Of a stretch of DNA of 64,000 nt, positions 1 through 8,460 are shown one piece after another. Positions within the stretch are counted from its first letter, which is position 1, and every line of letters starts with the position of its first letter. The stretch spans positions 124,001 to 188,000 of the forward strand of contig NZ_FXUL01000004.1 of NCBI RefSeq assembly GCF_900182955.1, written 5' to 3'. The notes under the pieces were generated by a model that saw only the letters and a program-made list of their open reading frames with translations, was not told the DNA's origin and made no database searches. A program made the translations under genes and the position numbers. This stretch comes from Noviherbaspirillum suwonense (GTDB taxonomy: Bacteria > Pseudomonadota > Gammaproteobacteria > Burkholderiales > Burkholderiaceae_D).

Positions 1-1
1 C

Positions 2-1672
2 ATGTCGGACCGTCATCTGGCCTTCTGGCCGAAGACCCAGCCGCGGCACCTGTCGCTGCCGAACACCCACCTGTTCTACAACGCGGAGGTGTCGGCCGCG
101 CGCTATCCCGACAAGCCCTACCTGGTGTTCTACGACACCCCGGTGACCTTCGGCCAGTTCAAGGACGAGGCCGAGCGCATCGCCGGCTACCTGCAGAACG
201 AATGCGGTGTGAAGAAGGGCGACCGGGTGCTGCTGTACCTGCAGAACAGCCCGCAGTTCGTGCTCGCGTATTACGGCATCCTGCGTGCCGATGCGGTGGT
301 GGTGCCGGTCAATCCGATGAACATGACCGAGGAGCTGCGCCACTATGTGAGCGACACCGGCGCCACGGTCGCGTTCGCGCCGCAGGACCTGATGGGCCAC
401 ATCGCGCCGCTGCTCGACGAGGGCCTGCGGCATATCGTCGCGGTCTCCTATGGCGATTACATCCGGGCCGGGCATGACTACCCGGTGCCGGCCTATATCG
501 CCGCGCCGCGCGCGCATTTCGATTTGCCGGGCGTGATCCCGTGGACCGACATGCTGGCGCGCGGCCTGCGTCCCGGGCCCATGACCGCCGGCCCGGACGA
601 CCTCGCGGTGATGCCCTATACCTCCGGCACCACCGGCCATCCGAAGGGCTGCATGCATACCCACCGCAGCGTGATGTACAACGCGGTGGCCGGCATGACC
701 TGGGTCGGCACGCAGGCCGACTCGGTGCTGCTGTCGGTGCTGCCTTTCTTCCATGTGACCGGCATGCAGGGCAGCATGAACACGCCGCTGTATGCGGGCG
801 CCACGCTGGTGATGCTGCCGCGCTGGGACCGCGACACCGCGGCGCGGCTGATCCAGCGCTACCGGGTCAACGGCGTGCAGCTGATCTCGGCGATGGTGGT
901 CGACCTGCTGTCCAACCCGGACATCACCGACTATGACCTTTCCAGCATCACCCGCATCAGCGGCGGCGGCGCGGCGATGCCGGAAGCCATCGCGCAGAAG
1001 CTCAACGACATGCTGGGCATACCGTACGTCGAAGGCTACGGCATGTCCGAGACCATGGCGGCGACCCACCTGAACCCGATGCAGCGGCCCAAGAAGCAGT
1101 GCCTGGGCATGCCGCTGTACGACGTCGACTCCCGCGTGGTCGATACGCAGACGCTGCTCGAAGTGCCGCAGGGCGAGGCCGGCGAGATCATCGTCAGCGG
1201 ACCGCAGGTGATGCAGGGCTACTGGAACAACCCGGGCGCCACGCAGGACGCATTCATCGAGCGCGACGGCAAGCGCTTCCTGCGCACCGGCGACATCGCG
1301 ATGATCGACGAGGACGGCTATTTCTTCATGGTCGACCGATTGAAGCGCATGATCAACGCGTCCGGCTTCAAGGTCTGGCCGGCCGAGGTCGAGGCGCTGC
1401 TGTATCACCACCCGGCGATCCGGGAAGCCTGCATCATCGCCGCGCCGGACGAGAAGCGCGGCGAGACCGTGAAGGCGGTGGTGGTGCTGAAGGACGCCTA
1501 TCGCGGCGAGGTCAGCGAACAGGACATCGTCGACTGGGCCCATGCGAACATGGCGGCCTACAAGAGTCCGCGCATCGTCGAGTTCCGCGACGCGCTGCCG
1601 AAGTCCGGCTCGGGCAAGGTGATGTGGCGCGAGATGCAGGAACAGGCGATGGCTGCGGCCGTGAAAAACTAG
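2..1672 (+). CDS. AMP-dependent acyl-CoA synthetase (fatty-acid-CoA ligase type)
   Basis: This cytoplasmic enzyme activates a carboxylic acid, probably a medium or long fatty acid, with ATP and joins it to CoA. The 556-residue frame has the family landmarks in order: the phosphate loop YTSGTTGHPKG near residue 206, GYGMSET near 344, a TGD-containing hinge followed by DRLKRMINASG near 440, and the C-terminal PKSGSGK with the catalytic lysine. Length is normal for the class I adenylate-forming family. The ATG at base 2 is the first possible start, but the window edge hides any upstream start or ribosome binding site. It is followed after 15 bases by an SDR dehydrogenase, so the two are probably co-transcribed in acyl-CoA or alcohol/ketone catabolism. 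The exact substrate cannot be read from the sequence. Confidence 0.9.
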   Translation: MSDRHLAFWPKTQPRHLSLPNTHLFYNAEVSAARYPDKPYLVFYDTPVTFGQFKDEAERIAGYLQNECGVKKGDRVLLYLQNSPQFVLAYYGILRADAVVVPVNPMNMTEELRHYVSDTGATVAFAPQDLMGHIAPLLDEGLRHIVAVSYGDYIRAGHDYPVPAYIAAPRAHFDLPGVIPWTDMLARGLRPGPMTAGPDDLAVMPYTSGTTGHPKGCMHTHRSVMYNAVAGMTWVGTQADSVLLSVLPFFHVTGMQGSMNTPLYAGATLVMLPRWDRDTAARLIQRYRVNGVQLISAMVVDLLSNPDITDYDLSSITRISGGGAAMPEAIAQKLNDMLGIPYVEGYGMSETMAATHLNPMQRPKKQCLGMPLYDVDSRVVDTQTLLEVPQGEAGEIIVSGPQVMQGYWNNPGATQDAFIERDGKRFLRTGDIAMIDEDGYFFMVDRLKRMINASGFKVWPAEVEALLYHHPAIREACIIAAPDEKRGETVKAVVVLKDAYRGEVSEQDIVDWAHANMAAYKSPRIVEFRDALPKSGSGKVMWREMQEQAMAAAVKN

Positions 1673-1687
1673 GAAGAGGAGACAGGC

Positions 1688-2473
1688 ATGCGATTCACAG
1701 ACAGGGTGGCCATCATCACCGGCGCGGCCAGCGGCATCGGCCGCGCCACCGCGCAAAGGCTGTACGACGAAGGCGCGGCGATTGCGCTGGTGGACCGCAA
1801 CGAGGAAGCGCTGGCAACCTTTGCCGCGTCGCTGCCGGATGCGCAGCGCGTGCTGTGGCGCTCGTTCGACATCGGCGACGAAGCCGAGGTCGAGCGTTTC
1901 ATTGCCGACGTGCAGAGCCGGCATGGGCACATCGACGTGCTGTGCAACAACGCCGGCATTGCCGGCGGCGATTATTCGGCGATCAGCGAGACCGATACCG
2001 AAGTGTGGCAGCGCATCCTGCAGGTCAATGTGATGGGCGCGGTCAATTTCACCAAGCATGCATCGCGCATCATGCGCGACCAGCAGCGGGGCGCGATCGT
2101 CAATACCGCGTCGGTCGCCGGCGTGCGTTCCGGCGCAGGCGGCAATGCTTACAGCGCATCCAAGGCCGCCGTGATCAACCTCACGATGACGTCGGCCTGC
2201 GACCTCGGCCAGTACAACGTGCGGGTGAATGCGGTCTGTCCCGGCCTGATCGAGACCGGCATGACCGCTCCCGTGTTCGAGCGCGCCCGCGCCGCCGACA
2301 AGGAAGACCGGCTGGGCTCGCGCTGCGAATTGCGGCGCTACGGCCGGCCGCAGGAAGTCGCCGCCGTGATCGCCTTCCTTGCCAGCGACGACGCCAGCTA
2401 CGTGACCGGCCAGGCGCTGCCGGTGGACGGCGGCAACACGGCGTCGCTGAACCTGCCGGGGATGAAGGTCTAG
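1688..2473 (+). CDS. SDR family oxidoreductase
   Basis: This is a classical short-chain dehydrogenase/reductase of 261 residues. The NAD(P)-binding motif TGAASGIG is at residues 11-18, NNAG at 87-90, the catalytic Ser at about 142, and the YSASK catalytic pair at Y155/K159. VNAVCPG and a typical C-terminal end (YVTGQALPVDGG) complete the fold. An aspartate after the second strand (LVDRN) favours NAD over NADP, by analogy with the family. It starts 15 bases after the acyl-CoA synthetase stop with an AGGAAGAGGAG-like ribosome binding site, so an operon is likely. The substrate is unknown; a hydroxyacyl or alcohol substrate would fit the neighbour. Confidence 0.92.
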   Translation: MRFTDRVAIITGAASGIGRATAQRLYDEGAAIALVDRNEEALATFAASLPDAQRVLWRSFDIGDEAEVERFIADVQSRHGHIDVLCNNAGIAGGDYSAISETDTEVWQRILQVNVMGAVNFTKHASRIMRDQQRGAIVNTASVAGVRSGAGGNAYSASKAAVINLTMTSACDLGQYNVRVNAVCPGLIETGMTAPVFERARAADKEDRLGSRCELRRYGRPQEVAAVIAFLASDDASYVTGQALPVDGGNTASLNLPGMKV

Positions 2474-2687
2474 CAGGTTACGGCTTTGCTTCAGGCTAGA
2501 CGCGGTTAACGGCGCGGCAATGCAGGGTGTCCTCTGACAACGACACGCAGGCAAGCCAGCCCAGCGCCGGACTTTTCAAAGTGCCTTGACAGTCATGCTG
2601 TGGCGGCCGGTTGCGGGCTCTTCAGGCGAATCTTGTATTGCAGCCACGCCCGACCCGCCTACGGCGGGACGTCGGCGCTGGACCGTC

Positions 2688-3362
2688 TCATGGAACGATC
2701 CCGGCATCGTCCTGGAGAAGCTCCGCGACCATTGCATACTGAACGTATTTCGTATCTTCCAGATACTTCGGGAACAGCCTGAATGCAATGCGCCGGACGA
2801 TGGATTCGGTCCACCATTCCTCGTTGATTCCCTTCAGCTCGACCAGTTTCAAGCCTGTCCCCGCAAGCAATTTCGGCGCGCTCTTCTTGGTGAAGAAGCG
2901 CAGGTGCGTCCGGTCCCGGATGCCGATGGCTTCATAGTTGAAGTCTTTGTCGACCAGGATATGAAGCAGGTTGTCTATATGCCGCAAATTCGGGATCGAG
3001 ATGACGATGCGCCCGCCGGGCTTCAGTTTCCCGGCTGCCAGCCGGAGCGCCGCCCACGGGTCCGGGATATGTTCCAGCACGTCGTTGAACGAGATGACGT
3101 CGAAATATTTTTCGGGCAAGGCCAGATCTTCTGAAAAGTAGCCGTGGAACACCTCGTCCAGGTAATTGCTGGCGATACGTGCCGTTTCGGCATCGGGTTC
3201 GACGCCCCAGACTTCCGCACCGTATTTCTTTTTTACCGCATGACCGAATTGGCCGGTATGACACCCGATGTCCAGCAGCCTGTGCACGGATGAAGGTATG
3301 AAGGCCAGCATCTCCGACCGCGGGGTGTCCGTATAAATAGAATCGTGCTTTAAACAGTCCAT
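2688..3362 (-). CDS. class I SAM-dependent methyltransferase
   Basis: A 224-residue Rossmann-fold methyltransferase. The SAM-binding motif I, LLDIGCHTGQFG, is at residues 29-40, the acidic loop (GVEPDAE) follows at about 53-59, and FNDVLEHIPDP marks motif IV/post-II of the UbiE/Methyltransf_11-type group. The acceptor cannot be predicted. The gene is convergent with the SDR gene and stands alone. By eye its base composition is clearly less GC-rich than the flanking genes, which suggests separate acquisition, perhaps from a glycan or surface-polymer cluster where such methyltransferases are common. The start is the ATG at 3362, preceded on the minus strand by an AT-richer stretch that could hold its promoter. 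Confidence 0.82.
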   Translation of the reverse strand: MDCLKHDSIYTDTPRSEMLAFIPSSVHRLLDIGCHTGQFGHAVKKKYGAEVWGVEPDAETARIASNYLDEVFHGYFSEDLALPEKYFDVISFNDVLEHIPDPWAALRLAAGKLKPGGRIVISIPNLRHIDNLLHILVDKDFNYEAIGIRDRTHLRFFTKKSAPKLLAGTGLKLVELKGINEEWWTESIVRRIAFRLFPKYLEDTKYVQYAMVAELLQDDAGIVP

Positions 3363-3904
3363 GTAAGCGGATCCTTTACTCGTCTAGCTTACGCTGTGAC
3401 CGGCCCGGCTCGATGAAGTGCCCTTTGTTTTTGTCATGGCACGCTGCCGGCAACAAGCGAGCGGTGCGCAAGGAAGATCGTTCCAGCGGGGAAATGCCGC
3501 CGGTGGCTCGCGGGAGCCTGATGCGGACTTGTCGCCGGTGTGCGATGCGGGAGTGAGCGGATGTACAACTCCGTGCCACGTTGCCCGGCGGCGGGCAGCA
3601 TTGCCCGTGTCGACCAGGCCAGCCGTTCATCTGCCTGCCGGCCCGGTCGCATCCGGCGGACGGAAGGAGGGTATGCCCCTTGCCGGGACCGATGAACGTT
3701 GGACGCGGAGCGCGTCGCCAAGGGCTGGAAAGGCTTTCGCCTATCCGGATAGCTGGTTTGACGGTGGAACCGCGGCCAGGCGGCCTGGCGGCTCTCCACG
3801 GGCCTGTGCGCAACCCGCGGGGCATTCCCGCAACGGGCTCGATGCGCCTGGCTTAAACCCGGGTGCGACTCATCGGCGCAGCGCCGCGGTCCGGCAGCGT
3901 GGAT
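3363..3904. other. 542-bp intergenic region without a supported gene
   Basis: The stretch lies between the methyltransferase start and the stop of the repeat-containing secreted protein. Several overlapping open frames exist on both strands, but all are Arg/Pro/Gly-rich, match no family I know and lack convincing ribosome binding sites. That is the pattern of chance frames in high-GC DNA. The end near 3363-3420 should hold the methyltransferase promoter. I see no strong terminator or repeat. Confidence 0.5.
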
Positions 3905-4327
3905 TTACTTCGCGTCGCTATGCGCTGCCTTGTCCTTTGCATGCATACGCTTGCCGCCCGGCGTGGCGGGCACCTCGGTGTTCTTCGTGCCCATCGAGCC
4001 GGTCGCCCGTTCGCTTGCCTTGACTTCGGACCGCGCCAGCCCGCTGCCTTTGGTCGAGGGATTCGCCGGCGTCTCGATATTGTCGGTGACCGGGGTGCCG
4101 GATGCGCGGGTTTCCGCCTTCACCGCAGAACGCGACGTCGTGCTTCCCTTCGTGGACGGCGTGCGCGGCACTTCGATGTTCTTCGTGCCCGCCGATCCGG
4201 AAGCGCGCTGGTCGGCCTTCACTTCGGCGCGGCTTTTCGCGGCGGAAGGATCGCTGGACGCAGCAGTCTGCGCATGTGCGGCGCTCGCGGCAAGCAGCAT
4301 TGCAGGCAGCAATAGCAATTTGTTCAT
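3905..4327 (-). CDS. secreted protein with three 33-residue repeats
   Basis: A 140-residue protein of unknown function. Residues 1-20 form a clear Sec signal peptide ending in AHAQ, so it is periplasmic or surface-exposed. The rest is hydrophilic and built from three tandem repeats of exactly 33 residues beginning near residues 32, 65 and 98. Each carries the pattern VKA-x-x-RASG (third copy ERATG), then T-x-N-x-E-x-P, and the first two close with PSTKG. The C-terminal tail is Lys/His-rich. There are no cysteines, and the composition (Ala, Ser, Thr, Lys) suggests a disordered or extended chain. I recognise no domain. It lies divergent from the MAPEG gene with about 210 bases between them, enough for two promoters. 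Confidence 0.65.
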   Translation of the reverse strand: MNKLLLLPAMLLAASAAHAQTAASSDPSAAKSRAEVKADQRASGSAGTKNIEVPRTPSTKGSTTSRSAVKAETRASGTPVTDNIETPANPSTKGSGLARSEVKASERATGSMGTKNTEVPATPGGKRMHAKDKAAHSDAK

Positions 4328-4540
4328 GGTTTTTCCCTATATGAATTGATGATCGGTGAGCTCGATGCATGTACCGGCGCATTGCATGTCGGATGCGGGC
4401 GCAACGAAGCGTCGTCCACCTTTGGGCCGCCCGCCTTGGCCTGGATCATAATTCGGTCGGAAAAAGCGCAGGCGCGGGCTGGCTGGAAGCGCATGCGCAT
4501 GGCCCATAATGGCCGTCCGGATAAAACGATGGAGAATGGC

Positions 4541-4939
4541 ATGGCTTGGATACACCTGGTCGCACTACTGGCGCTGATCCAGTACCTGCTGTTTGGCGCG
4601 CTGGTAGGCCGTGCGCGCGGCAAGTACGGCGTGCATGCGCCGGCAACGACTGGCAACGAGGTATTCGAGCGCTACTACCGGGTGCAGATGAATACGCTGG
4701 AACTGATGGTGGTGCTGCTGCCGGCGATGTGGATGGCCGCGGCCTACTGGGACACGCGCTGGGTTGCCGCAGCAGGGGCGGTGTACCTTGCGGGGCGCGT
4801 CATCTATCTGCGGGCCTATACCCGCGACCCGGCCGGCCGGGCGCTGGGCTTCATGCTGAGCGTCGCGCCGATCTCGGTGCTGATCGTGGCGGCCGTCACC
4901 GGGGCGGCGCTGCGCGTCCTGAACGGCGGGACGCCCTGA
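4541..4939 (+). CDS. MAPEG family membrane protein
   Basis: A 132-residue integral membrane protein with four predicted hydrophobic segments and the family pattern of a conserved charged loop after helix 1 (GNEVFERYYRVQMNTLE), as in bacterial MAPEG proteins related to glutathione-dependent microsomal enzymes. The reaction is unknown in most bacteria. I placed the start at the ATG at 4541 because GGAG lies six bases upstream and the hydrophobic helix begins at once. A longer in-frame extension from 4346 is polar and unlike the family. It is convergent with the esterase gene, with only 10 bases between them. Confidence 0.8.
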   Translation: MAWIHLVALLALIQYLLFGALVGRARGKYGVHAPATTGNEVFERYYRVQMNTLELMVVLLPAMWMAAAYWDTRWVAAAGAVYLAGRVIYLRAYTRDPAGRALGFMLSVAPISVLIVAAVTGAALRVLNGGTP

Positions 4940-4949
4940 CGCCGCTGGC

Positions 4950-5621
4950 TCAGGCCAGCACGCGCCGCATCCAGGCGCCGATATCCTCGACCTCGTCCTG
5001 GCACACCGAGTGCGGCATCATGTACTCGTGCCATTCGACCGGGTAGCCCAGCGACTTCAGCATGTCGCGGGACTGCTCGGCGCGGGCGATAGGGATCACC
5101 TGGTCGGTGCGGCCATGCGCGAGGAAGACAGGCGTCTGCTGGTTGGCCGGATGGCGTTCGGCGGCAACGGTCGTGTGGATCGGCAGGTAACCTGACAGGC
5201 ACAGCAGGCCGGCCAGCTTTTCCGGGTGGCGCAGGCCGGTCTGCAGCGTCATCGCGCAGCCCTGCGAAAACCCGGCCAGCACGATGCGTTCGGCCGGCAC
5301 GCCGCGCGCCTGCTCCTGCGCGATCAGCTGCTCCACCATGACCTGCGACGCGCGCAAGCCTGCTTCGTCCTCGCGGCGCGACAGGTCGGCGCCGACGATG
5401 TCATACCAGGCCCGCATCACATAGCCGTTATTGACGGTCACCGGCATCGTCGGCGCATGCGGGAAGATGAATCGTATCGCCGGCAGGCCGGTCAGGTCGA
5501 GTTCGCGCACGATAGGAACGAAATCGTCGCCGCTGGCGCCCAGTCCGTGCAGCCAGATCACGGAAATGGTGGGATTCGGGCCGGTGTCGACCTGTATGGT
5601 CTCGAGTGTCGAAGAAGTCAT
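4950..5621 (-). CDS. alpha/beta hydrolase, carboxylesterase type
   Basis: A 223-residue serine hydrolase of the phospholipase/carboxylesterase family (Pfam Abhydrolase_2 type). Landmarks are WLHGLGASGDDF (oxyanion-hole region, residues 23-34), the nucleophile elbow GFSQG with Ser119, the acid in HGRTDQ (Asp173) and His204. Family members cleave short acyl esters or lysophospholipids in the cytoplasm; there is no signal peptide. It lies just downstream of mog on the same strand with 28 bases between them and may share its transcript. The substrate is unknown. Confidence 0.88.
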   Translation of the reverse strand: MTSSTLETIQVDTGPNPTISVIWLHGLGASGDDFVPIVRELDLTGLPAIRFIFPHAPTMPVTVNNGYVMRAWYDIVGADLSRREDEAGLRASQVMVEQLIAQEQARGVPAERIVLAGFSQGCAMTLQTGLRHPEKLAGLLCLSGYLPIHTTVAAERHPANQQTPVFLAHGRTDQVIPIARAEQSRDMLKSLGYPVEWHEYMMPHSVCQDEVEDIGAWMRRVLA

Positions 5622-5649
5622 GTAGGAGCGCTTGCGCGGTTTGTGCCGG

Positions 5650-6255
5650 TTAGGCGTTTTTCGGGCGGATGGCGGATTTGGGGCGGAATACCTTGCAGAC
5701 TGCGTCGTCGGTCTCGATATACGGGCCGCCTATCAGGTCGATGCAATAAGGCACCGCGGCAAAGATGCCGCCGACCAGCTGCTTGCCGTCCGCGTCCTTC
5801 AGGCCTTCCAGGGTTTCGCGTATCGACTTGGGCTGGCCCGGCAGGTTGATGATCAGCGCCGCATGGTCGGCTGTCTCGCGGATCACCGCGACCTGACGCG
5901 ACAGGATGGCGGTCGGCACGAAATGCAGGCTGATCTGCCGCATCTGCTCGCCGAAACCCGGCATTTCCTTGGTCGCCACCGCCAGCGTGGCTTCGGGCGT
6001 CACGTCGCGCCGCGCCGGGCCGGTGCCGCCGGTGGTGATGACGAGGTCGCAGCGCTGCTGGTCGACCAGCTCGGTCAGCGCCGCCTCGATCGCCGGGCGA
6101 TCGTCGGCAATCAGCCGGCTTTCGAGCTCGAACGGGCTGGTCAGCGCCGCCTTCAGCCAGTCGGCCAGCGCCGGGATGCCCTGGTCCTGGTAGACCCCGC
6201 CCGAGGCGCGGTCCGACACCGACACCAGGCCGATGCGCACGGTTTCTTCATTCAT
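5650..6255 (-). CDS. mog: molybdopterin adenylyltransferase Mog
   Basis: Mog adenylates molybdopterin before molybdenum insertion in molybdenum-cofactor synthesis. The 201-residue protein is very close to what I remember of E. coli MogA over its whole length: RIGLVSVSDRASGGVYQD near the start, the TTGGTGPARRDVTPEA nucleotide-binding segment, PGFGEQMRQISL, and LPGQPKSIRETL. The start at 6255 overlaps the end of darP by eight bases, implying translational coupling. An upstream in-frame extension is Arg-rich shadow sequence and was excluded. No other moa/moe genes are in the window. Confidence 0.95.
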   Translation of the reverse strand: MNEETVRIGLVSVSDRASGGVYQDQGIPALADWLKAALTSPFELESRLIADDRPAIEAALTELVDQQRCDLVITTGGTGPARRDVTPEATLAVATKEMPGFGEQMRQISLHFVPTAILSRQVAVIRETADHAALIINLPGQPKSIRETLEGLKDADGKQLVGGIFAAVPYCIDLIGGPYIETDDAVCKVFRPKSAIRPKNA

Positions 6256-6856
6256 CGTCCTGCTCTCCGTCCTCGTCCTCGTCGTCCGCCGCTTCCTGCG
6301 CGGCGGCCTTGGCGCTGCCCGCCTGCAGCAGCTTGAGCGCCTGGAAGATTTCGCGGTAAGCCTTGGGCGGCTTGTTCTCGGCCTGCTCGCGGCGGGCATT
6401 GCGTATCATCGTGCGCATCTGCTGGACGTCGAGGTCCGGGTACTGCGCGCGCAATTCGGTCAGCGCGCCGTCGTCGGCCACCAGCCGGTCGCGGCGGCGT
6501 TCAAGCGCATGCAGCGCGGCCGTTTCCGCCTTGGACGGCTGTTTCCAGCTGTCGATGGTCTTGCGGATCAGCGCGACTTCCTCTTCTTCCAGCGTGCGCA
6601 TTTTCTTGCCGACATATTGCAGCTGGCGACGACGGCCTTCGTGGTCGGTGATCGTCTGGCATTCGAGGATGGCGTCGCGCACGTCTTCCGGCATCGGCAC
6701 GCGCTTGACGCGTTCGCGCGGTTCGGCGATCAGCTCGGCGCCGAGCTTTTGCAGCGCGGTCATTTCGCGCTTGAGCTGGGACTTGGACGGGCGGTCGTAT
6801 TCCTGTTCAAACTCGTTCGACTGGAATCCGGTATTGCCCCGGTTGGAGTTAGGCAT
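6248..6856 (-). CDS. darP: ribosome biogenesis factor DarP (YjgA, DUF615)
   Basis: A 202-residue highly charged helical protein of the YjgA/DUF615 family. E. coli YjgA (DarP) associates with the 50S precursor and aids large-subunit assembly. Diagnostic parts are RPSKSQLKREMTALQKLGAEL near residues 22-42, RVPMPEDVRDAI and RRRQLQYVGKKMR. The C-terminal tail is acidic (DDEDEDGEQDDE). It overlaps mog by eight bases at its 3' end, so the two form a minus-strand pair, and it is divergent from pmbA, which it faces across 76 bases that include a good extended -10 element for pmbA. Confidence 0.92.
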   Translation of the reverse strand: MPNSNRGNTGFQSNEFEQEYDRPSKSQLKREMTALQKLGAELIAEPRERVKRVPMPEDVRDAILECQTITDHEGRRRQLQYVGKKMRTLEEEEVALIRKTIDSWKQPSKAETAALHALERRRDRLVADDGALTELRAQYPDLDVQQMRTMIRNARREQAENKPPKAYREIFQALKLLQAGSAKAAAQEAADDEDEDGEQDDE

Positions 6857-6892
6857 GATAGGGAGGCGGCGTTAAGCCATTCGGTAAACGGC

Positions 6893-6901
6893 TGCTATGA
6901 T
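6893..6901 (+). promoter_or_regulatory. extended -10 promoter element for pmbA
   Basis: TGCTATGAT fits the sigma-70 extended -10 pattern TGnTATAAT with one mismatch and lies 32 bases before the pmbA ATG at 6933. I see no good -35, which is tolerated with an extended -10. Its position argues against translation starting at the in-frame ATG at 6897, which sits inside the element. Confidence 0.55.
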
Positions 6902-6932
6902 AACTCTTTTACACCGGCCCCTAAAACCGCAT

Positions 6933-8297
6933 ATGAACGACACCTTGTTTATCCACAGCCAGGACCAGTTGCGCGAGCTTGCCCAGGACGTGCTGCGCTA
7001 TGCCAGGGACATGGGCGCCTCGGACGCTGCCGTCCAGATCAGCGAGGGCAGCGGACTCTCCGTCACTGTCCGCCGAGGCAATGTGGAAACCATCGAACAG
7101 AACAAGGACAAGGGAATCGGCGTCACCGTTTATATGGGCGAAAGCCGGGCGATCCGGCGCGGCAGCGCCAGCACCTCCGACTTTTCCCAGGCGTCGCTGA
7201 AAGCCACCGTCGAGGCCGCGGCCAATATCGCGCGCTTCACCGCCGCCGACGACTGCGCCGGGCTGCCGGACGAGGACACGCTGGAGTTCGACCCGCAGGA
7301 CCTGGCGTTGTGCTACCCGTGGCCCATCAGCGCCGAGGACGCGATCGTGCTGGCCGGACGCGGCGAGGCGGCGGCTTTCGCGGTCGACCCGCGCATCACC
7401 AATAGCGAAGGCGCCAGCGTCCATGCGCAGCAGTCGCATTTCGTCAGCGCCAATACCCGCGGCTTCATGGGCGGCTATCCGTATTCCCGCCATACGATCT
7501 CGGTGATGCCGATTGCGGGCCGCGGCAACAACATGCAGCGCGACGACTGGTATTCGTCGGCGCGCGACCCCGATCGCCTGGCCGAGCCCGAGGCGATCGG
7601 GCGCTACGCCGCCGAGCGCGCGCTGGCCCGCCTGAATGCCAGGAAGCTCGATACCCGCAAATGCCCGGTGCTGTTCGAGGCGCCGCTGGCCGCGGGCCTG
7701 CTGGGCGCCTTCGTCCAGGCAGTCTCCGGCGGAGCGCTTTATCGCAAGTCGACATTCCTGAACGACTCGATCGGCAGCCAGGTGTTCGGCGAGCATGTGC
7801 AGATCGTCGAGGAGCCGCATGTGAAGGGCGCGGTCGGGTCGGCGCCGTTCGACGAGGAAGGCGTGAAAACGTCGCGCCGAGACGTCGTGCGCGACGGCGT
7901 GGTCCAGGGTTATTTCCTGTCGACCTATTCGGCCCGCAAGCTCGGCCTGAAAACCACCGGCAACGCCGGCGGCGCGCATAACCTGACCATTACTTCCAGG
8001 CTGACCGGGGCCGACGACGACTTCGCCGGCATGCTGCGCAAGATGGGCACTGGCCTGCTGGTGACCGAACTGATGGGGCAGGGCGTCAATTACGTGACCG
8101 GCGACTATTCGCGCGGCGCGTCGGGCTACTGGGTGGAAAATGGCGTGATCCAGTATCCGGTCGAGGAGATCACCATCGCCGGCAACATGAAGTCCATGTT
8201 CCGGCAAATTGCCGGCATCGGCACCGACACCCTGGTGCGCGGCACCCGCCGCACCGGCTCCATCCTGATCGAAAGCATGACCGTTGCCGGTAGCTGA
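6933..8297 (+). CDS. pmbA: TldD/PmbA family metalloprotease PmbA
   Basis: PmbA (TldE) pairs with TldD to cut peptides; in E. coli the pair matures microcin B17 and degrades the CcdA antitoxin. The 454-residue protein has the family N-terminal domain (DAAVQISEGSGLSVTVRRGNVE), the Gly-rich middle (RGFMGGYPYSRHTISVMPIA) and the C-terminal region with GNAGGAHNLTI and GVNYVTGDYSRGASGYWVENG. PmbA subunits lack the HExxxH zinc motif of TldD, and none is seen here. No tldD gene is in this window. The ATG at 6933 was chosen because an extended -10 overlaps the earlier ATG at 6897. A peptide-processing protease is of interest given the peptide exporter at 51-60 kb, but a functional link is speculative. 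Confidence 0.93.
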   Translation: MNDTLFIHSQDQLRELAQDVLRYARDMGASDAAVQISEGSGLSVTVRRGNVETIEQNKDKGIGVTVYMGESRAIRRGSASTSDFSQASLKATVEAAANIARFTAADDCAGLPDEDTLEFDPQDLALCYPWPISAEDAIVLAGRGEAAAFAVDPRITNSEGASVHAQQSHFVSANTRGFMGGYPYSRHTISVMPIAGRGNNMQRDDWYSSARDPDRLAEPEAIGRYAAERALARLNARKLDTRKCPVLFEAPLAAGLLGAFVQAVSGGALYRKSTFLNDSIGSQVFGEHVQIVEEPHVKGAVGSAPFDEEGVKTSRRDVVRDGVVQGYFLSTYSARKLGLKTTGNAGGAHNLTITSRLTGADDDFAGMLRKMGTGLLVTELMGQGVNYVTGDYSRGASGYWVENGVIQYPVEEITIAGNMKSMFRQIAGIGTDTLVRGTRRTGSILIESMTVAGS

Positions 8298-8340
8298 AAA
8301 TTTGTGCGATGCAGTTGTGCGTCGCAGCAACTAATTCCTG

Positions 8341-8369
8341 TTGCGGCGCGGCGTTGCCGCCCCTACAAT
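8341..8369 (+). promoter_or_regulatory. sigma-70 promoter for dctP-like gene
   Basis: TTGCGG (8341-8346) and TACAAT (8364-8369) are separated by exactly 17 bases, 92 bases upstream of the TRAP binding-protein ATG. The same TTGCGG-17-TACAAT arrangement occurs before the initiator tRNA gene at 60983. The -35 half also forms part of an imperfect inverted repeat (GCAGCAAC...GTTGCGGC). Confidence 0.6.
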
Positions 8370-8460
8370 CTGCACGCTGTTTGAGCAGCAGCCCGGACAA
8401 AGCGCCGCCGACTGCTGCCTGACGACCCAACCCTTATAACCGACTGGAGATGACACCATT

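Noticed and set aside
3376-3825. Overlapping open frames on both strands between the methyltransferase and the repeat protein
   Set aside because: No family features, no ribosome binding sites, and Arg/Pro/Gly-rich composition typical of chance frames.
6897-6932. Earlier ATG start for pmbA
   Set aside because: The codon lies within the extended -10 element, and the added 12 residues are not family-like.
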